Positions 1 through 10,674 are shown, counted from the first letter of the stretch. The stretch is 64,000 nucleotides of DNA from an uncultured Eubacterium sp. (GCA_910584345.1 CAJTZX010000005.1:1-64000), one strand, 5' to 3'. The notes: generated by a model not told the origin, from the sequence alone. Numbers and translations are program-made.

Positions 1-1790
1 CGCTTGCGGCGCAGCTCTACGGAGAATTCAAGGAGATGTTCCCTGAGAATGCGGTAGAATATTTTGTGTCCTACTACGATTATTACCAACCCGAAGCCTA
101 CGTACCATCATCAGATACGTATATAGCAAAAGATTCTTCCGTAAATGAAGAGATCGACAAATTGCGTCTGTCCGCAACGGCTGCGCTTTCTGAGCGCAGG
201 GATGTGATTGTAATATCCAGTGTTTCATGCATTTATGGTTTGGGAAGTCCTGAAGATTTTCTTGGAATGATGGTATCTTTGCGTCCGGGTATGATCCGGG
301 ACAGAGATGATGTGATTCGAGATTTGATTGATATTCAATATACGAGAAATGAAATGGATTTTCATCGCGGAACATTTCGTGTGCGTGGGGATGTTTTGGA
401 GATTATTCCGGCCAGCAGTGCAGACCGTGCGGTGCGGGTGGAGTTTTTTGGAGACGAAATTGATCGTATTACGGAGATTGACGTATTAACCGGGGGAGTG
501 AAGGCTTCGCTGGAACATGTCGGTATTTTTCCGGCATCGCATTATGTCGTTCCGCAGGAGAAGATTAACAAAGCATGTATAGAGATTGAAAAAGAACTGG
601 AAGAGAGGGTGCGTTATTTTAAGGGAGAAGACAAGCTGCTGGAGGCGCAGCGGATTGCGGAGCGTACGAATTTTGATATTGAGATGCTGCGGGAAACAGG
701 CTTTTGCAGCGGAATTGAGAATTATTCCAGACATTTGGCGGGGCTTGAGCCGGGCGCAACGCCGTTGACTTTGATGGAATATTTTAAAGATGATTTTTTA
801 ATCATTATTGATGAATCTCATATTACAGTACCGCAGATTCGGGGGATGTATGCGGGCGATCAGTCCAGAAAAACGACGTTGGTAGACTATGGGTTCCGAC
901 TGCCTTCGGCAAAAGATAACCGGCCGCTGAATTTTGAGGAATTTGAATCTAAAATCGATCAAATGCTGTTTGTATCAGCAACCCCGAATGTATACGAGAA
1001 AGAGCATGAGCTGCTTCGGGTGGAACAGATTATCCGACCAACCGGATTGCTGGATCCAAAGATTGATGTGCGCCCGGTGGAAGGGCAGATTGATGATTTG
1101 ATTTCGGAAGTAAATAAAGAAACAGCGAAAAAAAATAAGGTGCTTATTACCACTTTGACGAAGCGTATGGCAGAAGATTTAACTGCGTATATGCAGGAAG
1201 TGGGTATTCGGGTAAAATATCTGCATTCGGATATCGATACGTTGGAACGTGCGGAAATTATCCGGGATCTGCGGCTGGATATTTTTGATGTGCTTGTCGG
1301 TATTAATCTTTTGCGGGAAGGTTTGGATATTCCAGAGATTACGCTGGTGGCGATTTTGGATGCAGATAAAGAAGGATTTCTGCGTTCGGAGACTTCCTTG
1401 ATTCAGACAGTTGGCAGAGCTGCCCGTAACAGCGAAGGGCATGTAATTATGTATGCGGATAAAATTACAGATTCGATGAGGGCTGCGATTGACGAAACTG
1501 CACGCCGTCGTGAACTGCAGCAAAAGTATAACGAAGCGCATGGGATTACACCAAAAACGATTCAAAAGGCGGTACGGGATCTGATCAGTATTTCGAAAAA
1601 AGTTGCTGCGGAGGAGCTGAATTTTGCAAAAGATCCAGAGTCTATGAATCGGAAAGAGCTGGAAAAGCTGATTGCACAGGTGAAAAAGAAAATGGAAAGC
1701 GCGGCTGCGGATTTAAATTTCGAAGCGGCTGCAGAGCTGCGTGACCAGATGATGCATTTAAAAGAAATGCTGCGGGATGCACAGAAATAA
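1..1790 (+). CDS. uvrB: UvrABC system protein B (5'-truncated by window edge)
   Basis: Helicase-like damage-verification subunit of nucleotide excision repair; it receives DNA from UvrA and recruits UvrC. The reading frame is open from the first bases ([11 protein letters not shown] precedes the first ATG at 36), so the true start and the N-terminal Walker A segment lie before the window; by comparison with the usual length of about 660 residues some 65-70 are missing. Visible landmarks are the beta-hairpin region [17 protein letters not shown] near the start, the DESH helicase motif II ([12 protein letters not shown]), the motif VI region QTVGRAARN, and a C-terminal UVR motif that contacts UvrC. 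It is followed 32 bases later by the preferred uvrA start (1823), the usual uvrBA operon order of Firmicutes. Confidence 0.97.
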   Translation, partial: LAAQLYGEFKEMFPENAVEYFVSYYDYYQPEAYVPSSDTYIAKDSSVNEEIDKLRLSATAALSERRDVIVISSVSCIYGLGSPEDFLGMMVSLRPGMIRDRDDVIRDLIDIQYTRNEMDFHRGTFRVRGDVLEIIPASSADRAVRVEFFGDEIDRITEIDVLTGGVKASLEHVGIFPASHYVVPQEKINKACIEIEKELEERVRYFKGEDKLLEAQRIAERTNFDIEMLRETGFCSGIENYSRHLAGLEPGATPLTLMEYFKDDFLIIIDESHITVPQIRGMYAGDQSRKTTLVDYGFRLPSAKDNRPLNFEEFESKIDQMLFVSATPNVYEKEHELLRVEQIIRPTGLLDPKIDVRPVEGQIDDLISEVNKETAKKNKVLITTLTKRMAEDLTAYMQEVGIRVKYLHSDIDTLERAEIIRDLRLDIFDVLVGINLLREGLDIPEITLVAILDADKEGFLRSETSLIQTVGRAARNSEGHVIMYADKITDSMRAAIDETARRRELQQKYNEAHGITPKTIQKAVRDLISISKKVAAEELNFAKDPESMNRKELEKLIAQVKKKMESAAADLNFEAAAELRDQMMHLKEMLRDAQK

Positions 1791-1822
1791 TAGAGCGGCA
1801 AATGAAGGAAGAGAAAAAAAGT

Positions 1823-4675
1823 ATGAGCAAAAATATAGGCAAGGAAAGAAAGTATATTAAAATACGCGGAGCGAATGAGCATAACTTAAAAAATATTGAT
1901 CTGGATATTCCAAGGGATGAGTTTGTCGTACTGACCGGATTGAGTGGTTCCGGCAAATCCTCTCTGGCGTTCGATACGATTTATGCTGAAGGACAGCGCC
2001 GTTATATGGAATCTTTATCCTCTTATGCAAGACAGTTTTTGGGACAGGCAGAAAAGCCAAATGTTGAAAAAATAGAAGGGCTGTCGCCTGCGATTTCGAT
2101 TGATCAAAAGTCGACGAACCGTAACCCGCGTTCTACAGTAGGAACTGTAACAGAAGTCTATGATTATTTTCGTCTGCTGTATGCGCGGATCGGCATTCCG
2201 CACTGTCCAAAATGCGGCAAAGAGATTAAAAAACAGACGGTAGACCAGATGGTTGATATGATATTGGAATTACCGGAACGTACGAAAATACAGCTGCTCG
2301 CACCGGTTGTGCGCGGGCGGAAGGGCACGCATCAAAAGCTGTTGGAGCAGGCAAAGCGAAGCGGATATGTTCGTGTCATTGCGGACGGAAATATGTATGA
2401 GCTGAGTGAGGAAATTCCGCTGGAAAAAAATAAAAAGCATAATATCGAAATTGTTGTAGATCGTTTGATTGTGAAGGAAGGGATTGAAAAAAGGCTGACG
2501 GATTCGATTGAAAGCGTTTTGGAACTGGCAGATGGACTCGTGATGGTCGAAGTGCAAAGGCCGCAGCAAGAACCTGAGATGATGCAGTTTTCAGATAGCT
2601 TTGCATGTGCTGACTGTGGCATCAGTGTGGATGAAATTGAGCCACGAAGCTTTTCGTTCAACAATCCGTTTGGAGCCTGTCCAGACTGTTTTGGCCTTGG
2701 CTATAAAATGGAATTTGATGAAGATTTGATGATACCGGATAAGTCATTAAGTATTGCGCAGGGAGCTATTCAGGTTACCGGATGGCAGTCGTGCACCGAT
2801 CCTTCCAGTTATACGTATGCTACGTTAATCGCATTGGCAGAAACTTATGGGTTTGATCTGAATACACCGTATGAAGAGCTTTCGGATGAAGTGCGAGATA
2901 TGCTGATTAACGGTGCGCAGCGGGAAGTAAAAGTACACTACCGTGGACAGCGTGGAGAAGGCGTATATGATGTTGTTTTTGAAGGTCTTGTGAAAAATGT
3001 CGGGCGTAGATACCGGGAGACAGGCTCAGATACGATGAAGCAGCAGTATGAAGAATTCATGCGGGTGACTCCATGCAAGACGTGTGGAGGGCAGCGTCTA
3101 AAAAAAGAAGCGCTGGCAGTTACGATTCAGGATAAAAATATTTACGAGGTGACTAATCTTTCGATAAAAAATTTACAGCAGTTTATGGGCAATCTGTCTT
3201 TGACGAAACAGCAGGAAATGATAGGCGCACAGATTATAAGGGAGATTCGTGCGCGGGTTGGATTTCTTGTGGAAGTTGGGCTGGATTACCTGTCTCTTGG
3301 GCGGGCGACCGGTACGTTGTCCGGCGGAGAAGCACAAAGAATCCGGCTTGCGACACAGATTGGCTCTGGTCTGGTCGGGGTTGCCTATATTTTGGACGAA
3401 CCAAGTATCGGGCTGCACCAAAGGGATAATGATAAACTGTTGTCTGCGTTAAAAAATTTAAAAGATCTTGGAAATACGCTTATCGTTGTGGAGCATGATG
3501 AAGATACGATGCGGGCAGCGGATTTTATTGTAGATATTGGTCCTGGCGCCGGTGAACATGGCGGAGAAGTGATTGCAACCGGTACGGCAAAAGAGATTAT
3601 GAAAAATCCTGATTCGATTACAGGAGCATATTTGAGTGGGCGCATGAAAATTCCGGTTCCACCTGAGCGTAAAAAACCGACGGGATGGCTCACAGTAAAA
3701 GGTGCGAGGGAAAACAATCTGAAAAATATTACGGTAGAAATACCTTTAGGAATTATGACTTGTATTACAGGCGTGTCTGGCTCCGGCAAAAGTTCGCTGA
3801 CAAATGAGATCTTGTATAAGGCAATGGCAAAGAAATTAAACCGTGCACGATGTATTCCCGGAAAACATGATAAAATACTTGGCTTGGAACAGCTGGACAA
3901 GGTGATTGATATTGACCAGTCACCAATCGGACGTACGCCGCGTTCAAATCCGGCTACGTATACGGGTGTTTTTGATATGATCCGCGATCTGTTTGCAGCT
4001 ACGCCGGATGCAAAGGCAAAAGGATATAAAAAGGGAAGATTTAGTTTTAATGTAAAGGGCGGACGTTGTGAAGCTTGTTCTGGAGATGGCATTTTAAAAA
4101 TCGAAATGCATTTTCTACCGGATGTCTATGTGCCTTGTGAAGTTTGCCAGGGAAAACGATACAATCGTGAAACATTGGAAGTAAAATATAAAGGCAAGAG
4201 CATTTACGATGTGTTAAATATGACAGTGGAAGAAGCTTTGGGATTTTTTGAAAATATTCCTTCGATCGAACGGAAAATACAGACTCTTTATGATGTGGGT
4301 TTATCGTATATTAAACTTGGACAGCCTTCCACGGAACTGTCTGGAGGAGAAGCGCAGCGGATTAAGCTGGCGACAGAATTAAGCCGCCGCAGTACCGGAA
4401 AGACGGTATACATTTTGGATGAACCGACCACAGGACTGCATTTTGCAGATGTGCATAAGCTGGTAGAAATCTTGCATCGTTTGGCGGAGGGCGGCAATAC
4501 CGTGATTGTAATTGAGCATAATTTGGACGTGATAAAAACGGCGGATTATATTATTGACATGGGACCAGAAGGCGGAGACGGCGGCGGTACGGTTATTGCA
4601 CAGGGAACGCCGGAAGAGGTTGCAAAGATACCGGAATCCTATACAGGGCAGTATGTAAAAAAATATATTTCATAA
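1823..4675 (+). CDS. uvrA: UvrABC system protein A
   Basis: Dimeric ABC-type ATPase that scans DNA for bulky lesions and loads UvrB. Two ATPase modules are visible: Walker A segments [14 protein letters not shown] near the N-terminus and [14 protein letters not shown] in the second half, each paired with an LSGGEAQR signature and a DEP Walker B. Zinc-binding CxxC pairs occur after the first Walker A (CPKCG), in the first module (CADCG with CPDC) and in the second (CEAC with CEVC). An upstream in-frame ATG at 1802 would add seven residues but has no ribosome-binding site; the ATG at 1823 follows AAGGAAG and gives the usual family N-terminus and about 950 residues. A terminator hairpin follows at 4741. 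Confidence 0.97.
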   Translation: MSKNIGKERKYIKIRGANEHNLKNIDLDIPRDEFVVLTGLSGSGKSSLAFDTIYAEGQRRYMESLSSYARQFLGQAEKPNVEKIEGLSPAISIDQKSTNRNPRSTVGTVTEVYDYFRLLYARIGIPHCPKCGKEIKKQTVDQMVDMILELPERTKIQLLAPVVRGRKGTHQKLLEQAKRSGYVRVIADGNMYELSEEIPLEKNKKHNIEIVVDRLIVKEGIEKRLTDSIESVLELADGLVMVEVQRPQQEPEMMQFSDSFACADCGISVDEIEPRSFSFNNPFGACPDCFGLGYKMEFDEDLMIPDKSLSIAQGAIQVTGWQSCTDPSSYTYATLIALAETYGFDLNTPYEELSDEVRDMLINGAQREVKVHYRGQRGEGVYDVVFEGLVKNVGRRYRETGSDTMKQQYEEFMRVTPCKTCGGQRLKKEALAVTIQDKNIYEVTNLSIKNLQQFMGNLSLTKQQEMIGAQIIREIRARVGFLVEVGLDYLSLGRATGTLSGGEAQRIRLATQIGSGLVGVAYILDEPSIGLHQRDNDKLLSALKNLKDLGNTLIVVEHDEDTMRAADFIVDIGPGAGEHGGEVIATGTAKEIMKNPDSITGAYLSGRMKIPVPPERKKPTGWLTVKGARENNLKNITVEIPLGIMTCITGVSGSGKSSLTNEILYKAMAKKLNRARCIPGKHDKILGLEQLDKVIDIDQSPIGRTPRSNPATYTGVFDMIRDLFAATPDAKAKGYKKGRFSFNVKGGRCEACSGDGILKIEMHFLPDVYVPCEVCQGKRYNRETLEVKYKGKSIYDVLNMTVEEALGFFENIPSIERKIQTLYDVGLSYIKLGQPSTELSGGEAQRIKLATELSRRSTGKTVYILDEPTTGLHFADVHKLVEILHRLAEGGNTVIVIEHNLDVIKTADYIIDMGPEGGDGGGTVIAQGTPEEVAKIPESYTGQYVKKYIS

Positions 4676-4740
4676 ACGTTCTGGAAAAATATGGGATAGG
4701 TTTTGTAAGCGATTTTGTCAATCAAAAACAGGTAACAGCA

Positions 4741-4770
4741 TCCGGCCTGTTGAAAGGGCCGGAGTTACTT
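4741..4770 (+). terminator. Rho-independent terminator after uvrA
   Basis: A perfect 7-bp stem, TCCGGCC at 4741-4747 with GGCCGGA at 4757-4763, has a nine-base loop and is followed by a U-rich stretch (GTTACTTTTC). It lies 65 bases after the uvrA stop. Confidence 0.8.
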
Positions 4771-4802
4771 TTCATCTTGCATAAAAATTCCTAAATCCTC
4801 CA

Positions 4803-4831
4803 TTGATTTTTTTCCATATATTATCTATAAT
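4803..4831 (+). promoter_or_regulatory. Putative sigma-A promoter in the uvrA-mbl intergenic region
   Basis: TTGATT (4803-4808), a 17-bp spacer and TATAAT (4826-4831) closely match the vegetative consensus. If used, it gives mbl an untranslated leader of about 360 bases. The 521-bp gap (4676-5196) also holds the uvrA terminator, a second TATAAT at 5026-5031 with only a weak -35, and a 7-bp inverted repeat GCACATC (5060-5066) with GATGTGC (5095-5101) that could form a leader hairpin. I see no coding sequence in it. Confidence 0.55.
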
Positions 4832-5196
4832 GAAATCAGTCATGTACATAGCCAAATAACGCAGAGCGGATGCTGTACGTTGATGCAGTGATGGAAAATC
4901 CGTTCATAGTTCCCCATTTATTACATAAATTGGATAAAATTGCACAAAAACGATGTAAAATTTCGCAGAATATTTAAGAAAATGTGAAAAATAAAAAAGT
5001 GCTAGGAAAAATGGAATTTATTGTATATAATAGGAATTAATATGGCAAAATAGAGGATAGCACATCTATAGGTTCGCAGATTATTACGAAACACGATGTG
5101 CAAGTAAATCATACATTACAGAAAAGTGCATAAGCTGGACTGGGATATCCGATTGCATATGCAGGAAAAAGAAGAGATGAAAGGGGATATCTGTAC

Positions 5197-6192
5197 ATGA
5201 TGGGAGCAGATATTGGAATTGATTTAGGAACAGCCAGTATTCTGGTTTATATTAAAGGAAAAGGCGTTGTATTAAAAGAGCCTTCTGTAGTAGCATTTGA
5301 CCGCGATACGAATAAAATAAAAGCGATTGGTGAAGAAGCCAGACTGATGCTGGGGCGTACGCCGGGAAATATTGTTGCAGTACGGCCGCTGCGTCAGGGT
5401 GTTATTTCTGATTATACGGTAACAGAAAAAATGATTAAATATTTTATACAAAAGGCGCTTGGTAAAAAAAGCTTCCGTAAACCACGTATTAGTGTTTGTG
5501 TGCCAAGCGGAGTTACCGAAGTGGAAAAAAAGGCGGTAGAAGATGCGACTTATCAGGCTGGAGCCAGAGAGGTTATGATTATAGAAGAACCGATTGCAGC
5601 GGCGATTGGTGCTGGAATTGATATTTCAAGACCATGTGGCAATATGATTGTGGATATCGGAGGCGGTACCGCAGATATTGCAGTGATTTCACTGGGCGGT
5701 TCTGTGGTAAGCACTTCCATTAAGATTGCGGGCGATGATTTTGATGAAGCGATTGTACGGTATATGAGAAAGAAGCATAATCTTTTAATTGGAGAACGTA
5801 CAGCTGAGGATATTAAAATCAAGATCGGCACATGTTATCCACTGGCACAGCCGGAAACGATAGATGTTCGCGGACGGAATCTTGTGACCGGATTGCCAAA
5901 GACGGTTACCGTGTCTTCAGAAGAGACAGAAGAGGCGCTGCGGGAAGCAACGCTGCAGATTGTAGAGGCGGTACACAGTGTATTGGAAAAAACACCGCCG
6001 GAGCTGGCAGCGGATGTGGCAGATCGCGGCATTGTGCTGACAGGCGGCGGAGCGTTGCTTCGCGGACTGGAGGAACTAATTGAAGAAAAAACGGGAATTA
6101 ATACAATGACTGCTGAAGAACCGATGACATGCGTTGCAGTAGGAACCGGAAAGTTTGTGGAATTTTTAGCCGGAAAACGTGACGACGATTAA
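5197..6192 (+). CDS. mbl: MreB/Mbl actin-like cell-shape protein
   Basis: Bacterial actin that polymerises on the inner face of the membrane and guides the elongasome during side-wall peptidoglycan synthesis. At 331 residues it has full family length. Phosphate 1 motif GIDLGTASILVY is near the N-terminus, phosphate 2 is DIGGGTADIAVI, and the adenosine-binding motif is LTGGGALLRGL near the C-terminus. The following flhO/flhP-type genes match the Bacillus subtilis order mbl-flhO-flhP, which favours Mbl over MreB; no mreC or mreD is adjacent. The sequence cannot by itself separate Mbl from other MreB paralogues. Confidence 0.9.
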   Translation: MMGADIGIDLGTASILVYIKGKGVVLKEPSVVAFDRDTNKIKAIGEEARLMLGRTPGNIVAVRPLRQGVISDYTVTEKMIKYFIQKALGKKSFRKPRISVCVPSGVTEVEKKAVEDATYQAGAREVMIIEEPIAAAIGAGIDISRPCGNMIVDIGGGTADIAVISLGGSVVSTSIKIAGDDFDEAIVRYMRKKHNLLIGERTAEDIKIKIGTCYPLAQPETIDVRGRNLVTGLPKTVTVSSEETEEALREATLQIVEAVHSVLEKTPPELAADVADRGIVLTGGGALLRGLEELIEEKTGINTMTAEEPMTCVAVGTGKFVEFLAGKRDDD

Positions 6193-6224
6193 AAACGGTA
6201 AGATAAAGGAAAGGAAGTAAGCAC

Positions 6225-7031
6225 ATGTTAAAAGGGTTGTATACCGCATGGACAGGTATGATAAATGAAATGAATCGTATGGATGTCATTACGAATAACC
6301 TGGCAAATGCAGACACAAATGGATATAAAAAGGAAGGTGCGACAGCAGAATCATTTGAATCGAAACTGGCGATGCGCATCAAAGACTCTTCCGTACCAAC
6401 CTGGCGTGCAAGGTCGCTTGGGGATATCAATATGGGTGTAAAAATTGGTGAGACTTATACGAATTACACACAGGGAAGTTTTAAAGTGACGGATAACAAA
6501 TATGACTGTGCGATTGATGGCAATGGTTTTTTTGCAATTTCCTTTACCGATAAAGCAGGCAATACTTCTGTAAAATACACCAGAGATGGTGCATTTACGA
6601 TTAGCGCGGACGGATTTTTACGCACAAAAGATGGTGATTATGTATTAAATCAGAATGGTGCGTTAAACGGTGATCCTGCTGCGAATAATTATATTCAATT
6701 GGATCCGAATCAGGATTTTAGAATTGACAAAGCCGGATTTATTTATCAGAACGACCAGCTGGTTGGCCAGCTTGGGCTGGTTGATTTTGCAGATTATAAT
6801 TTCTTATCTAAATACGGAGAGAATATGTATGATCTCGTAGACGGCGGTCAGGCAATTGCTGCAGATGGCAGCATTGAACAGGGAAATATTGAAGCGTCTA
6901 ATGTCAAAGTTGTAGATGAAATGGTTACTATGATTACGATTGCGAGAGCTTATGAATCCAATCAGAAAATGATTCAAACATTTGATTCTATGTTGGATAA
7001 GGCAGTGAATCAGGTTGGAAAAACACAATAA
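6225..7031 (+). CDS. flhO: Flagellar rod/hook-basal body protein (FlgF/FlhO-like)
   Basis: Structural protein of the proximal or distal flagellar rod outside the membrane. The N-terminal motif MLKGLYTAWTGMINEMNRMD followed by NNLANADTNGYK is the signature of the FlgBCFG/FlgE rod-hook family, and the C-terminus (IEASNVKVVDEMVTMI, then ARAYESNQKMIQ) is the matching D0 coiled-coil segment. Length is 268 residues. It starts 33 bases after mbl behind an AAGGAAG ribosome-binding site, so it is probably co-transcribed with mbl. The Bacillus counterpart in this position is FlhO. No other flagellar operon is present in the window, so it acts with genes elsewhere. Confidence 0.9.
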   Translation: MLKGLYTAWTGMINEMNRMDVITNNLANADTNGYKKEGATAESFESKLAMRIKDSSVPTWRARSLGDINMGVKIGETYTNYTQGSFKVTDNKYDCAIDGNGFFAISFTDKAGNTSVKYTRDGAFTISADGFLRTKDGDYVLNQNGALNGDPAANNYIQLDPNQDFRIDKAGFIYQNDQLVGQLGLVDFADYNFLSKYGENMYDLVDGGQAIAADGSIEQGNIEASNVKVVDEMVTMITIARAYESNQKMIQTFDSMLDKAVNQVGKTQ

Positions 7032-7080
7032 ATGAGCAATTCAAGATTCTTTTCATGATAATAGGTGTAAATCATCGGTT

Positions 7081-7161
7081 ATGGAAATGGCCGAACCCGT
7101 CGATAATAATCATATGGATGACAAGGAAGGGCATGGACCGCCGCGGAAGGAGAATAAGTAA
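7081..7161 (+). CDS. Possible 26-residue ORF between flhO and flhP (uncertain)
   Basis: A short ATG-initiated frame encodes a very hydrophilic peptide beginning MEMAEPVDNNHMDDKEGHG and ending PPRKENK. It fills most of the 132-bp gap between two co-directional flagellar genes and its stop abuts the flhP start region. There is no convincing ribosome-binding site before the ATG. It may be non-coding, or a decayed C-terminal extension of flhO. I do not recognise a family. Confidence 0.2.
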   Translation: MEMAEPVDNNHMDDKEGHGPPRKENK

Positions 7162-7163
7162 TT

Positions 7164-7979
7164 ATGATGAGAGCATTATGGAGCGCTGCATCTGGTATGC
7201 GTGCGCAGCAGGCGAATGTGGATGCAATATCCCACAATCTCGCAAACGTTAACACAGTTGGATACAAGACAGAAAAACCGGAATTTAAGACGTTATTATA
7301 TCAAACGATCCAGACAGAAACAACCTCTGCAAACGGAGCGCAGAAGCCAATTTCCGCACAGGTTGGACTTGGAACAAGGCTTGCGTCGGTCACTTCTCAT
7401 TTTAGTGACGGACAGATGCAGGATGTAGAGAGCAACAGTGCGTTAGCGATTGCTGGTGATGGATTGTTTGCGGTAAATGGTTTAGACAATCAGGTATATT
7501 ATACAAGAAACGGTGATTTTTACTGGAGCCAGGGAGCGAACGGTCTGACATTATGTACGTCAGAGGGCTATCAGGTCATGGATACAAATGGAAATGAAAT
7601 TATTCTTCCAGATGAAGTGGATGCAAGCCGTGTTACGATTTCTACAGACGGTGTGATTGGATATATGGATGTACAAAATGTATATGTACCGTTGAATCAG
7701 TCGGTAGGTTTATGGCAGTTTAATAACGATGCAGGTCTTGAAAAAATTGCCGGTACATATTATGTGGAAACAGCGGCTTCTGGAGCGCCAATGAATGAGG
7801 CGACGACGGCCGGTTTAAGACGAAGTACTGTTCGTCAGGGATTTTTGGAAGGTTCGAATGTACAGGTTGCAGATGAAATGGTAAATATGATTGTTGCACA
7901 GAGAGCTTATGAATTAAATTCCCGTGCAATCACAACTTCTGATACGATGTTAGAGCAGGCAAATAATCTGAAACGATAG
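7164..7979 (+). CDS. flhP: Flagellar rod/hook-basal body protein (FlgG/FlhP-like)
   Basis: Second rod-family protein, 271 residues. The N-terminus MRALWSAASGMRAQQANVD followed by SHNLANVNTVGYK is typical of FlgG, and the C-terminal segment EGSNVQVADEMVNMIVAQR with AYELNSRAITTSD is the FlgG/FlgF D0 helix. Two consecutive ATG codons occur (7164 and 7167) behind GGAAGGAG; either could start. It pairs with the preceding paralogue as FlhO/FlhP does in Bacillus, where the pair forms the distal rod. Its stop codon is embedded in the ribosome-binding site of the next gene, so translation is probably coupled. Confidence 0.9.
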   Translation: MMRALWSAASGMRAQQANVDAISHNLANVNTVGYKTEKPEFKTLLYQTIQTETTSANGAQKPISAQVGLGTRLASVTSHFSDGQMQDVESNSALAIAGDGLFAVNGLDNQVYYTRNGDFYWSQGANGLTLCTSEGYQVMDTNGNEIILPDEVDASRVTISTDGVIGYMDVQNVYVPLNQSVGLWQFNNDAGLEKIAGTYYVETAASGAPMNEATTAGLRRSTVRQGFLEGSNVQVADEMVNMIVAQRAYELNSRAITTSDTMLEQANNLKR

Positions 7980-7991
7980 GAGGTTGTGTTT

Positions 7992-8348
7992 ATGAGTTTA
8001 GCTATTAATGGATTGAATTCCTATGTAGACCCGTCTATCGTTAATGCAGCTTCAGGTTCTAGTTTATCTGGAAAACTGGATGATATGAATACTTCTACGT
8101 CTGCAGATGAGCTAAAAGAGGTTTGCCGTGAATTTGAATCTTATTTTATGGAGCAGGTTTACAAAGAAATGTTCAAAACAATTGGCAGTGATGAAAATGC
8201 AGATTCTTCTCTGTCATCACTGGTAGATTATTTTAAAGATGGTGTGATACAAAAGGTTGCTACACAGACAACGGAGCAGTCAGGCGGACCACTGGCTCAG
8301 CAGTTGTATGAGCAGATGAAACGTAATTACGGCATTACAGAGGAATAA
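7992..8348 (+). CDS. Rod-binding protein, FlgJ N-terminal domain-like
   Basis: A 118-residue protein containing the segment LKEVCREFESYFMEQVYKEM, which matches the rod-binding (FlgJ N-terminal) domain that caps and helps assemble the flagellar rod. It has no C-terminal muramidase, as expected for the single-domain form in many non-proteobacteria. The start is ATG 7992 because AGGAGG at 7978-7983 is spaced eight bases before it; an in-frame GTG at 7986 is too close. It is the last gene of the mbl-flhO-flhP unit and is followed by a strong terminator. Confidence 0.82.
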   Translation: MSLAINGLNSYVDPSIVNAASGSSLSGKLDDMNTSTSADELKEVCREFESYFMEQVYKEMFKTIGSDENADSSLSSLVDYFKDGVIQKVATQTTEQSGGPLAQQLYEQMKRNYGITEE

Positions 8349-8370
8349 CAGCAGTGATACAATAAAACAG

Positions 8371-8416
8371 ATGCAGGATGGTGCTGAATAAGCAAGGAGT
8401 ACATCCTGCATTTTTC
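8371..8416 (+). terminator. Rho-independent terminator after the mbl-flagellar operon
   Basis: A perfect 10-bp stem, ATGCAGGATG at 8371-8380 with CATCCTGCAT at 8402-8411, leads directly into TTTTTC. Confidence 0.85.
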
Positions 8417-8460
8417 ATGCCTGATAAATGATGAACGGTTGCTGAACAGGAGATGCGGAT

Positions 8461-10674
8461 TTGGAAAAGGTTACAGGATATATTGATAATTTCATATTTC
8501 AAAACGAGGAAAACGGCTATTGTGTGCTGACACTTGTAACAGAAGAAGGAGAATTGACCTGTGTTGGAAATCTGCGTGGTATTACGGTCGGGATCAATGT
8601 AGAATTTACAGGTGTTTATACGGAACATCCGGCATATGGCAGACAATTTAAAGTGGAGTCCTATGAAGAGAAGGAGCCTGAGGATGAATTTGCTATGGAA
8701 AGGTATCTTGGCTCCGGTGCAATAAAAGGAGTCGGCGCGGCACTTGCAGCGCGTATTGTTCGGAAATTTGGCAAAGATACGTTTCGTTTGATCGAAGAAG
8801 AGCCGGAACGGCTGGCGGAAATTCGCGGAATTAGTGAGCGTAAGGCGCAGGAAATTGCGGCTCAGGTAGAAGAAAAGAAAGAACAGCGTCAGGCAATGAT
8901 CTTTTTGCAACAGTTTGGAATTACACTGTCGCTGGCAGTCAAAGTTTACCAGACATATGGACCGCAGATCTATACGATTATCAGGGAGAATCCATATCGC
9001 CTGGCAGATGATATTCAAGGGGTAGGTTTTCGGATTGCGGATGAGATTGCAAATCGTGCCGGCATTTTGGCAGACTCGGATTTTCGCATCCGCAGCGGCA
9101 TTTTGTACGTTTTGCAGCAGGCGGGCGGGGAAGGACATACGTATCTTCCAAAAGAGAATTTAACAGAAAAAGTATCGGAAATGTTGGGCGTAGATGCGAA
9201 TCTGATTGAAAAGCATTATATGGATATGGCTGTGGTCCGTAAAATCGTGATAAAAGAACAGGAAGATGTCATGCAGATTTATGCGGCAGCTTATTATAAT
9301 ATGGAGCATAATGTTGCGGTAATGCTGCAGCAGTTAAATGTACGGCAGGAAACGGTACGGGTAAATCTGGAAGCAAAGATTGCTGCGATACAGCAAAGCT
9401 CAAAGGTTGTGCTGGATGAACTGCAGCGGGAGGCAGTCTGTGAAGCGGCGAGAAATGGCCTGCTCATTATTACCGGAGGGCCGGGAACTGGAAAAACGAC
9501 GACAATTAACTCGATCATACGCCTGTATGAATTGGAAGGTTTGGATTTTATGCTGGCAGCGCCGACGGGACGTGCGGCAAAGCGTATGAGTGAAACGACC
9601 GGATATGAAGCACGTACAATTCACCGTATGCTGGAATTAAATGGAGGAATGGAAGGGAATGCAGGCTTTGAGCGCAACGAATCCAATCCGTTGGAAACAG
9701 ATGCAGTCATTATAGACGAAATGTCTATGGTAGATATTACATTGATGAATTCATTAATAAAAGCAATAGCGCCATCTACAAGGCTGATTCTTGTCGGAGA
9801 TATCAATCAGCTTCCAAGCGTCGGCCCGGGGAGCGTATTAAGGGATATGATTGATGCGGGCGTTTATCAGGTTGTGCGGCTGACGAAAATTTTCAGGCAG
9901 GCAAGCCAGAGTGATATTATTGTCAATGCACATAAAATAAACCGTGGTGAACCGGTCAGTTTGGATAATAAAAGCAAAGACTTTTTCTTTTTAAAGCGTT
10001 ATGATGCTGATAAGATTATCAATGTTGTACTTCAGCTTGTAATTCAGAAAATGCCGAAATATGTGGATGCGCAAATGTACGATATCCAGGTGTTGACACC
10101 GATGCGCAAAGGGCTGCTTGGCGTTGACCGTCTTAATATAGTATTGCAGCAGTATTTGAATCCGCCTTCGCCAAAAAAGGCAGAGAAAGAGCGCGGTGAA
10201 ATGATTTTCCGTGAAGGGGATAAGGTTATGCAGATTAAAAATAACTACCAAATTGAATGGGAAGTCAAAAACCGATATGGGATTGCTGTGGAACGAGGCA
10301 TGGGTATTTTTAATGGAGATATGGGTGTGATTCGCAGTATTCAGGACATTACAGAACTGATGACAGTAGAATTTGATGAAGGACGTATCGTAGAATATCC
10401 GTTTAAAATGTTGGAAGAGCTGGAGCTGGCTTATGCGATTACCATACACAAATCTCAGGGCAGCGAGTATCCAGCAGTTGTGATTCCTTTGCTGAGCGGG
10501 CCTAAGATGCTGATGAACCGTAATTTGCTCTATACGGCAGTTACAAGGGCGAAAAAATGTGTTACATTAGTTGGAGATGAGCAGATGTTTGAATATATGG
10601 CGTTTAACAAGAGCGAACAAAAGCGGTTTAGCGGATTAAAGGAACGAATCTTAGAGCTGGAAGGAAATGAATGA
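8461..10674 (+). CDS. recD2: RecD2-type 5'-3' DNA helicase
   Basis: Superfamily 1B helicase of the RecD2 (RecD-like, RecBC-independent) family involved in replication fork and repair processes. The 737-residue protein has the long N-terminal region with helix-hairpin-helix-like repeats (GSGAIKGVGAALAARIV, RLAEIRGISERKAQEI), then the helicase core: Walker A GGPGTGKTTTINS near residue 340, the DE box VIIDEMSMVD, LVGDINQLPSVGPG, and the C-terminal motif AITIHKSQGSEYP followed by NLLYTAVTRA. The start is TTG 8461, eight bases after AGGAGA; the nearby ATG at 8453 is out of frame. Its stop codon TGA (10672-10674) is in the same reading frame as the downstream comF frame. Confidence 0.93.
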   Translation: MEKVTGYIDNFIFQNEENGYCVLTLVTEEGELTCVGNLRGITVGINVEFTGVYTEHPAYGRQFKVESYEEKEPEDEFAMERYLGSGAIKGVGAALAARIVRKFGKDTFRLIEEEPERLAEIRGISERKAQEIAAQVEEKKEQRQAMIFLQQFGITLSLAVKVYQTYGPQIYTIIRENPYRLADDIQGVGFRIADEIANRAGILADSDFRIRSGILYVLQQAGGEGHTYLPKENLTEKVSEMLGVDANLIEKHYMDMAVVRKIVIKEQEDVMQIYAAAYYNMEHNVAVMLQQLNVRQETVRVNLEAKIAAIQQSSKVVLDELQREAVCEAARNGLLIITGGPGTGKTTTINSIIRLYELEGLDFMLAAPTGRAAKRMSETTGYEARTIHRMLELNGGMEGNAGFERNESNPLETDAVIIDEMSMVDITLMNSLIKAIAPSTRLILVGDINQLPSVGPGSVLRDMIDAGVYQVVRLTKIFRQASQSDIIVNAHKINRGEPVSLDNKSKDFFFLKRYDADKIINVVLQLVIQKMPKYVDAQMYDIQVLTPMRKGLLGVDRLNIVLQQYLNPPSPKKAEKERGEMIFREGDKVMQIKNNYQIEWEVKNRYGIAVERGMGIFNGDMGVIRSIQDITELMTVEFDEGRIVEYPFKMLEELELAYAITIHKSQGSEYPAVVIPLLSGPKMLMNRNLLYTAVTRAKKCVTLVGDEQMFEYMAFNKSEQKRFSGLKERILELEGNE

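Noticed and set aside
1802..1822. ATG 1802 as the uvrA start
   Set aside because: No ribosome-binding site precedes it; ATG 1823 has AAGGAAG and gives the family N-terminus.
3385..4092. 235-codon antisense frame over uvrA
   Set aside because: Arises from the codon usage of uvrA; no independent evidence.
8335..9138. 267-codon antisense frame over recD2
   Set aside because: Antisense shadow of a strongly conserved gene; no ribosome-binding site or family match.
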